Shown piece after piece: positions 22,740-29,791 of a stretch of 40,558 nt of DNA. The DNA is from JACVRX01 sp046726315 (GTDB taxonomy: Bacteria > Actinomycetota > Actinomycetes > Jiangellales > Jiangellaceae), in the NCBI GenBank assembly GCA_046726315.1, contig JBKPAG010000003.1, positions 1 through 40,558 on the forward strand, read 5' to 3'. The notes under the pieces were generated by a model. It was not told the DNA's origin and did no database searches. It saw only the letters and a program-made list of their open reading frames with translations. The translations under genes were made by a program, and so were the position numbers. Position 1 is the first letter of the stretch; each line of letters starts with the position of its first letter.

Positions 22740-22931
22740 TCAGCCGATGCCGCCGCGGAGGCTGTGGTAGAAAGTCAGGGCGATGCCGAGCCTGTATACC
22801 GAAGCCTCTTCCTCACTGAGCTGCTCGGGCTCGTAGCCGGCTTCGCGCTCGGACCAGCGGCTCCACAGGTACAGCGACACGGCCGCGCATGCAATGAGGA
22901 AACCCACGATGACGAACACAACGGTCGGCAC
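22740..22931 (-). CDS. Small single-pass membrane protein, tandem copy B
   Basis: A 63-residue protein, PTVVFVIVGFLIACAAVSLYLW near the start as one membrane helix, then a charged tail WSEREAGYEPEQLSEEEASV, and a distinct end TFYHSLRGGIG. It is a paralogue of the gene at 22948-23136; about 135 bp including the start region are roughly 93% identical. The GTG at 22931 matches the ATG of the paralogue in position, and AAGGAAG precedes it. The function is unknown. The pair lies convergent with the htpX-pspAB genes and may relate to membrane stress. Confidence 0.7.
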   Translation of the reverse strand: MPTVVFVIVGFLIACAAVSLYLWSRWSEREAGYEPEQLSEEEASVYRLGIALTFYHSLRGGIG

Positions 22932-22947
22932 TGCGGTCGCTTCCTTC

Positions 22948-23136
22948 TCAGTAGCCGCCCCAGCCGCCCTGGTTGGCCCCAAGGGCAATTCCGAGTCGGT
23001 ATACAGAAGCCTCTTCCTCGCTGAGCTGCTCGGGCTCATAGGCGGCTTCGCGCTCGGACCAGCGGCTCCACAGGAAGAGCGAGACGGCCGCGCATGCAAT
23101 GAGGAAACCCACGATGACGAACACAACGGTCGACAT
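22948..23136 (-). CDS. Small single-pass membrane protein, tandem copy A
   Basis: A 62-residue protein starting MSTVVFVIVGFLIACAAVSL, then LWSRWSEREAAYEPEQLSEE and a Gly-rich end GANQGGWGGY. GGAAGGAG lies just before the ATG. It has the same order as its tandem copy downstream: one N-terminal membrane helix, a WSRWSERE turn and an acidic EQLSEEEASVYRLGIAL segment. The C-termini diverge after LGIAL, suggesting recent duplication followed by tail replacement. Probably N-out, with the acidic tail cytosolic or the reverse; topology is uncertain. Confidence 0.72.
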   Translation of the reverse strand: MSTVVFVIVGFLIACAAVSLFLWSRWSEREAAYEPEQLSEEEASVYRLGIALGANQGGWGGY

Positions 23137-23199
23137 CGCGCTCCTTCCTACATTTCAAGTGTAGGTCTACGACACGCAATGGTGCCTCAGGCGACTCAA

Positions 23200-24369
23200 T
23201 CAGTCCTTGACGGCCTGCGGGCCTGGAAGGGCGAGCATGCGGTCGAGGGCGACCCGGGCCCAATGGGCAGTGTCGGGATCCACCTCGATCCGGTTGACCA
23301 CGCGGCCGTCGACCAGGTTCTCCAAGGCCCAGACGAGGTGCGGCAGGTCGATGCGGTTCATGGTCGCGCAGAAGCAGACCGTTTTGTCGAGAAAGACCAC
23401 AGTCTTGTCGGGGTGCTGCTGGGCCAGCCGTTTTACCAGGTTGAGCTCCGTCCCGACGGCCCACGACGTGCCCGACGGAGCAGCGGCAATGGTGTTGATG
23501 ATGGATTCCGTCGACCCGATCTGGTCGGCGCCGAGGACGACCTCGTGTTGGCACTCTGGGTGGGCGATCACCTGCACGCCGGGAATCCGCTGCCGGACGT
23601 CGCGCACGGACTCGGCGGTGAACCGGCCGTGGACAGAGCAGTGTCCGCGCCACAACAGCATCGTTGCGTCCCGCAGTTGCTGATCCGTCACCCCGAAGTC
23701 AGGTCTATGGGGATCCACGACAACGCAGTCGTCGAGGCTTAGTCCCATCTGCAACACGGCGGTGTTGCGCCCCAAGTGCTGATCGGGGAGGAAGAGCACC
23801 TTCTCGCCGCGTTCGAACGCCCACTGCAAGGCACGCTCGGCATTGCTCGAGGTGCAAACAGCGCCACCGTTGCGTCCGCAGAACGCCTTGATGTCGGCTG
23901 ACGAGTTCATATACGTGATCGGCACTGTCGCGCTGACGACGCCGGCATCTTCGAGCCGCTCCCATGCCTCCTCCACCTGGATCAGCCGGGCCATGTCGGC
24001 CATCGAGCAGCCGGCCGCAAGGTCGGGCAAGATTATCTGCTGGTGATCGGCGGTAAGGATGTCAGCGGACTCCGCCATGAAGTGGACGCCGCAGAAGACG
24101 ATGTACTCGGCCTCCGGCTGGGCCGCTGCCTCCCGCGCGAGCTTGAATGAATCGCCGGTCACGTCGGCGAACTGGATCACCTCGTCGCGCTGGTAGTGGT
24201 GGCCGAGGACGAATGCCCGGTCACCAAGCGTGGCGCGGGCGCGTCGGGCGCGGTCGACCAGGTCTGGGTCGCTCGCCGGGGGGAGATCGCCCGGGCACTC
24301 GACGCCACGCTCGCTGTGCGGGTCGGCTTCCCGGCCGAGCAGCAGCAGCGGCAGGGTCTGTGTGGTCAC
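23200..24369 (-). CDS. nadA: Quinolinate synthase
   Basis: A 389-residue 4Fe-4S enzyme that condenses iminoaspartate with dihydroxyacetone phosphate to quinolinate in NAD synthesis. Visible are FVLGHHYQRDEVIQFAD, the Cys in IVFCGVHFMAES, GCSMADMA, YMNSSADIKAFCGRNGGAVC, AHPECQHEVV, GSTESII and the C-terminal cluster Cys in VCFCATMNR. The family length and conserved residues are complete. The GTG at 24369 has no SD but has GACGAT 7 nt upstream. Neither nadB nor nadC is adjacent, so it is a stand-alone gene here. Confidence 0.95.
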   Translation of the reverse strand: MTTQTLPLLLLGREADPHSERGVECPGDLPPASDPDLVDRARRARATLGDRAFVLGHHYQRDEVIQFADVTGDSFKLAREAAAQPEAEYIVFCGVHFMAESADILTADHQQIILPDLAAGCSMADMARLIQVEEAWERLEDAGVVSATVPITYMNSSADIKAFCGRNGGAVCTSSNAERALQWAFERGEKVLFLPDQHLGRNTAVLQMGLSLDDCVVVDPHRPDFGVTDQQLRDATMLLWRGHCSVHGRFTAESVRDVRQRIPGVQVIAHPECQHEVVLGADQIGSTESIINTIAAAPSGTSWAVGTELNLVKRLAQQHPDKTVVFLDKTVCFCATMNRIDLPHLVWALENLVDGRVVNRIEVDPDTAHWARVALDRMLALPGPQAVKD

Positions 24370-24498
24370 ACCACCAATCGTCTCAGATCCCTGTGATTGC
24401 GGAACATTTCACCGCTGTAGCGAGAGATTTCTTCCACGATCACGGTTGTCCACAGGGGCTCCGCAAAGCCGGGCGCCAACCGGACATCGTTGTGGCTC

Positions 24499-25455
24499 AT
24501 GTTCGACGGCGTCCCGCCCCTCGCTGGCCTGGCGGACCTTCAGGCCGGTGCCGTCACGCGGGCGCAGCTGCTGGCCTCCGGCATGACCGACTCACAGATC
24601 GTTGCCCAGCTGAACGCACGCCGCTGGCAGCGGATCTATCCCGGCGTCTTCGTAACGTTCACCGGCCCATTGCCGGAGCTGACCCGTATCTGGTGCGCGG
24701 TTCTGTACGCCGGTGACGGAGCCGTCGCTTCCTACCGAACGGCGGCCTGGCTGCAAGGGATCGAGGACGCGCTTCCCTCGGTGGTCGAGGTTTCCGTGCC
24801 AGCCGGCCGGCGGGTGCAACGCCAGCGCGGACTGGTCGTTTACCGCAGCCGCGACCTGGCCAGGCGGACCCACCCCGCGCGATGTCCTCCGCAGACTCGG
24901 ATAGAAGAAACCGTGCTTGACCTCGTCGAGCACGAGGACCGCATCGACGACGTAGTCGGGTGGATCACCCGCGCCTGCCAGCGCCGGCGAACGACCGCTG
25001 GCCGCATCGGTGCAGCAGCGGCGTCGCGACGGCGAATGCGGTGGCGGACGCTGGTGGCGGAGGTGTTGGCCGACGTCCGCAACGGTGTGCTGTCGCCGCT
25101 GGAACGCCGATGGCGGCGTCAGGTGGAACGGGCACATGGCCTGCCTGCCGGGGAGTACAACTGCGCCGAAGCCGACGGATTGAGGCGTCGGTACCGCGAC
25201 GTTCGCTACGCCCGCTGGCGGAGTGTGGTCGAACTCGACGGGCGAGCGGCTCATCCCGAGGAGTCTGCACATCGCGACCGTGGGCGGGACAACAGTGTCG
25301 TCATGACGGGCCGGGCTACGCTGCAGTTTGGGTGGCGCGAGGTGGCTGCCGACCCATGCGGCTGCGCGGCGCAAACGGCGAAGGTCCTTCGCTACCACGG
25401 CTGGACTGGCAAAGTGCGGCGATGTGGACCTCGGTGTGACGTGGATTCGCGGTGA
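24499..25455 (+). CDS. AbiEi-type N-domain / DUF559-like nuclease-fold protein
   Basis: A 318-residue protein. The first 60 residues (AGAVTRAQLLASGMTDSQIV, QLNARRWQRIYPGVFV) are the winged-helix domain found at the start of AbiEi-family antitoxins. The C-terminal 90 residues contain VVELDGRAAHPEE, RDRGRDNSVVMTGRATLQFG and W, the DUF559/Vsr-like restriction-fold pattern with the conserved ELDG and RDN. Such proteins are abundant in actinobacteria and usually stand alone. No AbiEii nucleotidyltransferase toxin is adjacent, so calling it an antitoxin is not supported. ATG at 24499 is used; an alternative TTG start is 9 bp upstream. Confidence 0.75.
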   Translation: MFDGVPPLAGLADLQAGAVTRAQLLASGMTDSQIVAQLNARRWQRIYPGVFVTFTGPLPELTRIWCAVLYAGDGAVASYRTAAWLQGIEDALPSVVEVSVPAGRRVQRQRGLVVYRSRDLARRTHPARCPPQTRIEETVLDLVEHEDRIDDVVGWITRACQRRRTTAGRIGAAAASRRRMRWRTLVAEVLADVRNGVLSPLERRWRRQVERAHGLPAGEYNCAEADGLRRRYRDVRYARWRSVVELDGRAAHPEESAHRDRGRDNSVVMTGRATLQFGWREVAADPCGCAAQTAKVLRYHGWTGKVRRCGPRCDVDSR

Positions 25456-25507
25456 TTGTGGAAGATCCCACTACCGGAGCATGGATTTTCTTCCGCGATC
25501 AGCCGGA

Positions 25508-26290
25508 TCAACCGAGTATTGCGGCGGGCAGGTACGGAGCGGGCGGCCTCATATGCCGGAGCGCGAGGTATCCGCCGACATGCAGGCCGAGGCCGGCGAC
25601 GAGTCCGACGTCGACCGCCCAATCCTGGTCAGCAGTGAGCCGCGCGATCTCCACCGAGCGCGGTGCCGAGCGGGCGAGCGTGGCCCAGAGCAGCCGCCGG
25701 GCAGCCTCCTTGGTGGTCGCTGCGAGTGCGAGCGGCGTTCCGTCTCGGTGAAACACATATCCCGAGCCGGTGGCGATGTCACAGACCAGAAGGTGGGCGC
25801 GATCAACCAGCGGATCATGATCCGGGCCGCGGGCAGCTCCCCGCACCCGCCGGTCCACCGACTCGACGAACGCCCGATCGCTCTTCGTCGCCTCCCGCAC
25901 GCCCTCGACGATCGGCAACGCAGAACGGTCGACCCGGCCGGCCAGCCGCATCGTCGGGTGCAGCGTGAACCCGGCCATGCGTACCCAGCGCGCGGTCGAC
26001 GGATCGTCGGTCAAAACCCCAAGCCCGCGCAGGCAGCCTTGGCTGTATGCCAGAGCGGCCTGGAGCAGGTTCGGCCCGACAGCGGCCGCGGACGGGTGGA
26101 CGGCGAGAACCGCCAGACACCACAGCAAATCACGCCTGGTCGAGAGGACCACGCCGGCGACAGTGCCGTCGTCGGCGACCCAGCACCCGGCCGGATCGTG
26201 TTCGGCAAGGTGAGCGACCAGAGATGGCTCCGCACCGCACCGGCCGGCCGCTTCGGTGACGTCCTCGACGCGTAGTGGCCTGATGCGCAT
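25508..26290 (-). CDS. GNAT-like N-acetyltransferase (tandem-domain length)
   Basis: A 260-residue protein with MRIRPLRVEDVTEAAGRCG at the start, LAVHPSAAAVGPNLLQAALAY (acetyl-CoA site region), TDDPSTARWVRMAGFTLHPT, and a second half with REATKSDRAFVESVDR, RDGTPLALAA and GLHVGGYLALRHM. The length and internal layout suggest two GNAT-like halves, the second degenerate. The substrate is unknown. Its ATG (26290-26288) lies 17 bp from the glycerate kinase ATG on the other strand, inside a dyad that contains both starts. It has no SD, but CAGAGT is 7 nt upstream. Confidence 0.75.
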   Translation of the reverse strand: MRIRPLRVEDVTEAAGRCGAEPSLVAHLAEHDPAGCWVADDGTVAGVVLSTRRDLLWCLAVLAVHPSAAAVGPNLLQAALAYSQGCLRGLGVLTDDPSTARWVRMAGFTLHPTMRLAGRVDRSALPIVEGVREATKSDRAFVESVDRRVRGAARGPDHDPLVDRAHLLVCDIATGSGYVFHRDGTPLALAATTKEAARRLLWATLARSAPRSVEIARLTADQDWAVDVGLVAGLGLHVGGYLALRHMRPPAPYLPAAILG

Positions 26291-26312
26291 GCGGCAGACT
26301 CTGCCGCATGCG
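26286..26312. promoter_or_regulatory. 27-bp perfect dyad holding both divergent start codons
   Basis: Twelve-bp arms (26286-26297 and 26301-26312) are separated by a 3-base centre. The left arm contains the ATG of the GNAT gene (minus strand) and the right arm the ATG of glycerate kinase. Overlapping -10-like hexamers CAGACT (plus) and CAGAGT (minus) sit in the centre, each 7 nt from its start codon. Confidence 0.6.
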
Positions 26313-27420
26313 GGTGCTGGTCGCTCCGGACAAGTTCGCCGGCACCCTGACCGCTGTCGAGGCTGCGGACGCGATCTCCGAGGGCTGGCGTCGCACCGCG
26401 ACCGACCAGATCACGGCCGTCCCCATGGCCGATGGGGGACCAGGTTTCGTCGACGTGCTGCACGCTGCCCTCGGCGGCGAGATCTTGGCTGTGACCGTGC
26501 GTGGGCCGCTCAGAGCTCCGGTGCCGGCGACATTGCTGCTGGTGGACGACACGGCCTACGTCGAGTCCGCCGAGGCGTGCGGCCTCGCCCTCTTGCCGAG
26601 CGCTGGGATCGCCCCAGTTCACGGTGTGGTCGAAGACGCATCGACTTACGGCGTCGGCGAGTTGGTCGCCGAGGCTGTGGACGCGGGTGCCCGCCGGATC
26701 GTCGTCGGCCTCGGTGGAACTGGCACGAACGACGGCGGCGCCGGCCTGCTCGCAGCGCTCGGGGCGACCAGCACACCCTCCGGCGCCCTCACGGCCGGTG
26801 TGTCAGGTCTGTCGCAGCTTGCTGAGGTCGATCTCGCGCCAGCTCAGGCCCGGCTCGCCGGTGTCGAGTTGGTTGCAGCAACCGACGTCGAGAACCCACT
26901 GCTCGGTCTCCGTGGCGCGACCAACGTGTTCGGTCCGCAGAAAGGTGTCGCCGCCGATCGGCTGATCGACGTCGACGGCGCGTTGACCAGGTTTGCGCAC
27001 CTGGCCGGCCGGCAGCCGGCTGACGCGAAGGGCGCTGGTGCCGCCGGGGGGCTCGGTTATGCCCTGATGCTGCTTGGTGCACGGCGGGAGCCCGGCTTCA
27101 CCATGGTTGCCGACGCGGCCCGGCTTGTGGACGCCATTCGCGCCTCAGACCTGGTGCTGACCGGCAAGGGAAAACTCGACTGGCAGTCCATGCCCGGCTC
27201 GGTGGTGTCTGGCGTTGCCGGCCTGGCAGGCGAGGCCATGCGACCCTGCGTGGTGATCGCCGGCGTCGTCCGGGTCGGAGCCCGCGAGTTGCGGGCCAAC
27301 GGCATCGAGTCGGCCTACTCATTGGTTGATGTCGTGGGGGACCAGGCCGCCCGCAACGACCCGGCCGAGAGCCTCGCCACTGTAGCGGCGCGCGTTGCAC
27401 GGACATGGAGTCGGCGCTGA
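26308..27420 (+). CDS. Glycerate kinase (GarK/GlxK family)
   Basis: A 370-residue kinase. MRVLVAPDKFAGTLTAVEAA is the family N-terminus, with MADGGPGFVDVLHAAL, VESAEACGLALLP, RIVVGLGGTGTNDGGAGLL (phosphate-binding loop), GAAGGLGYALMLLGA and DLVLTGKGKLDWQS. It phosphorylates glycerate to 2- or 3-phosphoglycerate. The metal-binding DGG is intact, while the usual GEG motif reads GKG. It corresponds to Rv2205c, which neighbours the HesB-like gene in M. tuberculosis, as here. There is no SD; translation probably begins on a near-leaderless transcript from the central dyad. Confidence 0.93.
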   Translation: MRVLVAPDKFAGTLTAVEAADAISEGWRRTATDQITAVPMADGGPGFVDVLHAALGGEILAVTVRGPLRAPVPATLLLVDDTAYVESAEACGLALLPSAGIAPVHGVVEDASTYGVGELVAEAVDAGARRIVVGLGGTGTNDGGAGLLAALGATSTPSGALTAGVSGLSQLAEVDLAPAQARLAGVELVAATDVENPLLGLRGATNVFGPQKGVAADRLIDVDGALTRFAHLAGRQPADAKGAGAAGGLGYALMLLGARREPGFTMVADAARLVDAIRASDLVLTGKGKLDWQSMPGSVVSGVAGLAGEAMRPCVVIAGVVRVGARELRANGIESAYSLVDVVGDQAARNDPAESLATVAARVARTWSRR

Positions 27421-27450
27421 GCGTGTGCGACGATAGAGGGGTAGGGAATG

Positions 27451-27466
27451 CCCGGCCCGAGCCGGG
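27451..27466 (+). terminator. Hairpin between glycerate kinase and erpA
   Basis: CCCGGC and GCCGGG pair perfectly around a CCGA loop, 31 bp after the kinase stop. A short TGTTCG follows rather than a T-tract. It may end the kinase transcript. Confidence 0.35.
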
Positions 27467-27513
27467 TGTTCGATAATGAAGACCGGCCCCGAGACTCCCA
27501 GGAGCAGATCGAC

Positions 27514-27861
27514 ATGACGGTTCAGGAAGAGACCATCGAGACCGTGGTCCTCACCGAGGGTGCCGCCACCAAGGTCAAGAACCTGCTCGAGCAGGAGGGC
27601 CGCGACGACCTCGCGTTGCGCGTCGCCGTGCAGCCCGGCGGCTGCTCGGGCCTGCGTTACCAACTGTTCTTCGACGAACGTTCCCTGGACGGCGACCAGG
27701 TCACAGACTTCGGCGGCGTGAACGTCGTCGTCGATCGGATGAGTTCGCCCTACCTGCTGGGCGCGACCATCGACTTCGTCGACACCATTGAGAAGCAGGG
27801 CTTCACCATCGACAACCCCAACGCCACCGGCTCCTGCGCCTGCGGCGACTCCTTCCACTAG
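27514..27861 (+). CDS. erpA: HesB/IscA-type iron-sulfur insertion protein
   Basis: A 115-residue A-type carrier. LRVAVQPGGCSGLRYQLFFD carries the first cluster Cys, and ATGSCACGDSF at the C-terminus carries the other two (Cys-Ala-Cys). It delivers Fe-S clusters to apoproteins; LipA and NadA, both encoded here, are plausible clients. ATG at 27514 has AGGAG about 10 nt upstream. The gene symbol follows common use for this actinobacterial homologue (Rv2204c-like); IscA-like function is equally possible. Confidence 0.9.
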   Translation: MTVQEETIETVVLTEGAATKVKNLLEQEGRDDLALRVAVQPGGCSGLRYQLFFDERSLDGDQVTDFGGVNVVVDRMSSPYLLGATIDFVDTIEKQGFTIDNPNATGSCACGDSFH

Positions 27862-27896
27862 ACCACCGCTCCTGCCCCCTCTATGGCGGAGGCAGC

Positions 27897-28398
27897 ATGG
27901 ATGAGGCTGAGGCTCCATCCGAACGGTCGGGGATCTGGATCTGCCCAGCGTGCGGCGCCAGGCTGGTGAGCCGCAATCTGTGGCACTCCTGTGGCCGGTA
28001 CTCCCTGGAGAACCTGTTCGCGAAGGCCGACCCTGGTTCGCTAGAGCTGGCCAGGACGTTTGTCGCCGTGCTCCGCACCCTCGGCGACGTCCAGGTGCTC
28101 CCGCAGAAGACCCGCCTCGTGTGCGTCGCGCGCGGGTCCGTTCCAGTGGGCTGGAACCTCGCAAGTACGGGTTCATGGCCAACTTCGCCCTCCATCGTTG
28201 GCTGGACAGCCCGCGCGTCGTGAAGACGTCGATTACGGGCCGCGGTGGCGGGTTCACTACGTACGGATTCGTTCCGAGGCCGATGTCGACAACGAACTGA
28301 TCGCATGGTTTCAGGAATCGCCCGTGGGCGTCCAAATCGACCTACGCGGTGCACCTGAGGTCGCAGCTCAGACCGACCGCCTAGACTCGCCGCCGTGA
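27897..28398 (+). pseudogene. DUF5655-like gene with two frameshifts
   Basis: Frame one gives WICPACGARLVSRNLWHSC (a zinc-ribbon-like start) to VLPQKTRLVCVARG near 28130. Frame two continues with RSSGLEPRKYGFMANFALHR, WLDSPRVVKT to about 28225. Frame three finishes with DYGPRWRVHYVRIRSEADVD and NELIAWFQES. Joined, these read as a normal DUF5655 protein, with each join needing one missing base. GGAGG precedes the ATG. The final stop overlaps the adoK GTG (GTGA). Either the gene is decayed or the sequence has single-base errors. The function of the family is unknown. Confidence 0.75.
28382..28387 (+). promoter_or_regulatory. TANNNT -10 element for adoK (leaderless layout)
   Basis: TAGACT followed by 7 nt and the GTG at 28395. 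There is no SD. It lies inside the last codons of the broken DUF5655 gene. Confidence 0.5.
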
Positions 28399-29381
28399 AC
28401 GTCGCCGTCACCGGGTCGATCGCTACCGACCACCTGATGACTTTCGCCGGCCGGTTCGCCGACTCGATGGTTGTCGACCAGTTGGACAAGATTTCGCTGT
28501 CCTTCCTGGCCGAGGACCTGCAGGTGCGTCGGGGGGGCATCGGCGCGAACATCTGCTTCGGCATGGCCAACCTGGGCCTGTCGCCCGTGCTCGTGGGTGC
28601 CGTGGGCGAGGACTTCGCCGACTACCGGTCCTGGTTGGAACGCCACGGGATCGACTGCCACAGCGTGCACTGCTCACCGGTCCGCCACACCGCCCGGTTC
28701 GTGTGCACGACCGACGACGACCACGCCCAGATCGCGACGTTCTATGCCGGGGCCATGAGCGAGGCGCGCGACATCGAGCTCAAGCCGATCGCCGACCGCG
28801 TTGGCGGCCTGGACCTGGTGGTGATCAGCCCCAACGACCCCGAAGCGATGCTGCGACACACCGAGGAGTGCCGCGTGCGCGGATACCGTTTCGTGGCCGA
28901 CCCGTCTCAACAACTGGCCTGGATGGACGGAGCGGCTATCCGGTTGCTCGTCGACGGCGCGGCGTACCTGTTCAGCAACCAGTACGAGGCGGCCCTGCTG
29001 GAGAAGAAAACCGGGTGGAGCACAGAAGATGTATTGGCGCGGGTCGACGTCCGTGTCACCACACTGGGCCAGTACGGCGCGCGCATCGAGCAGGTCGGCC
29101 AGCCCGAGATCCACGTGCCAGCGGCCGGTGAACCGACGGCGGTCGACCCCACCGGGGTCGGCGACGCCTTCCGGGCTGGCTTCATCAGTGCTGTGGCCTG
29201 GGGGCTGCCGCTCGCCCGGGCAGCCCAGGTCGGCGCCTTGCTGGCGACGTACGTGCTCGAAACCGTCGGAACCCAGGAGTATGAGCTCAGCCGGGCCAAC
29301 GTGCTGCAGCGCCTGGAAGAGGCCTACGGCCCGGACGTCGTCGCGGACGTCGCCCCGCATCTGGTCACCCCCCGACCCTGA
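28395..29381 (+). CDS. adoK: Adenosine kinase (PfkB family, mycobacterial AdoK type)
   Basis: A 328-residue PfkB kinase. MNVAVTGSIATDHLMTFAGR, then DKISLSFLAEDLQVRRGGIG, match the M. tuberculosis AdoK start closely. It also has FYAGAMSEARDIEL, ISPNDPEAMLRHTEECR, FVADPSQQLAWMDG and DPTGVGDAFRAGFISA, with the catalytic Asp in the GVGD loop. This bacterial enzyme phosphorylates adenosine to AMP and is closer to ribokinases than to eukaryotic adenosine kinases. The position next to the erpA/glycerate-kinase block matches Rv2202c. GTG start with a leaderless layout. Confidence 0.92.
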   Translation: MNVAVTGSIATDHLMTFAGRFADSMVVDQLDKISLSFLAEDLQVRRGGIGANICFGMANLGLSPVLVGAVGEDFADYRSWLERHGIDCHSVHCSPVRHTARFVCTTDDDHAQIATFYAGAMSEARDIELKPIADRVGGLDLVVISPNDPEAMLRHTEECRVRGYRFVADPSQQLAWMDGAAIRLLVDGAAYLFSNQYEAALLEKKTGWSTEDVLARVDVRVTTLGQYGARIEQVGQPEIHVPAAGEPTAVDPTGVGDAFRAGFISAVAWGLPLARAAQVGALLATYVLETVGTQEYELSRANVLQRLEEAYGPDVVADVAPHLVTPRP

Positions 29382-29422
29382 CGGCGTTCACGTCGGCGCT
29401 GACGTTGGCTTTGCAGACTCGG

Positions 29423-29682
29423 TCAACGCTTGTCGATCCCACCAAACGAGGGCTCCGGCTCTGGCTCGACGACGACCAGCTCGGCGTGCTGAACCAATCG
29501 CTTCGGCGGAGAAGACTCCGCCGCGGTGGGCCGACTACTGGGTTGCCCGCCTGGCAGCCCGAGCCCTTCACGGGGTACGGGTCGCCCGCGACCGCTTCGC
29601 CGTCGAGCTCAAAGGAGGCTGGGTTGTACAGCGCGGCCACCGCGGTCGTGGTCAGAGCGAGCAACCTCGTTGATAGCCGTCG
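29423..29682 (-). pseudogene. Degraded coding remnant, unrecognised
   Basis: The minus strand has strongly coding-like GC-rich third positions in two overlapping frames: LYNPASFELDGEAVAGDPYP then VKGSGCQAGNPVVG, and after a frame change QHAELVVVEPEPEPSFGGID and KR with a TGA at 29425-29423. No start codon with SD is visible. The rest of the 29382-29757 gap shows no supported gene on either strand. I do not recognise the family. Confidence 0.3.
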
Positions 29683-29791
29683 TCTCCTGGCATGCCTGAA
29701 AGTGGTGAGTTCCGCAACGTGCTTCGCCGTTCGATACAGCGACGAACCGCAGCGCTGATGCCCGGTCGTCTGGGAAGCCTTCAGCGACGGT

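Noticed and set aside
24499..25455. A type IV (AbiE) toxin-antitoxin system
   Set aside because: Only the AbiEi-like N-terminal domain is present, fused to a DUF559-like region. No nucleotidyltransferase toxin is adjacent, so no system can be claimed.
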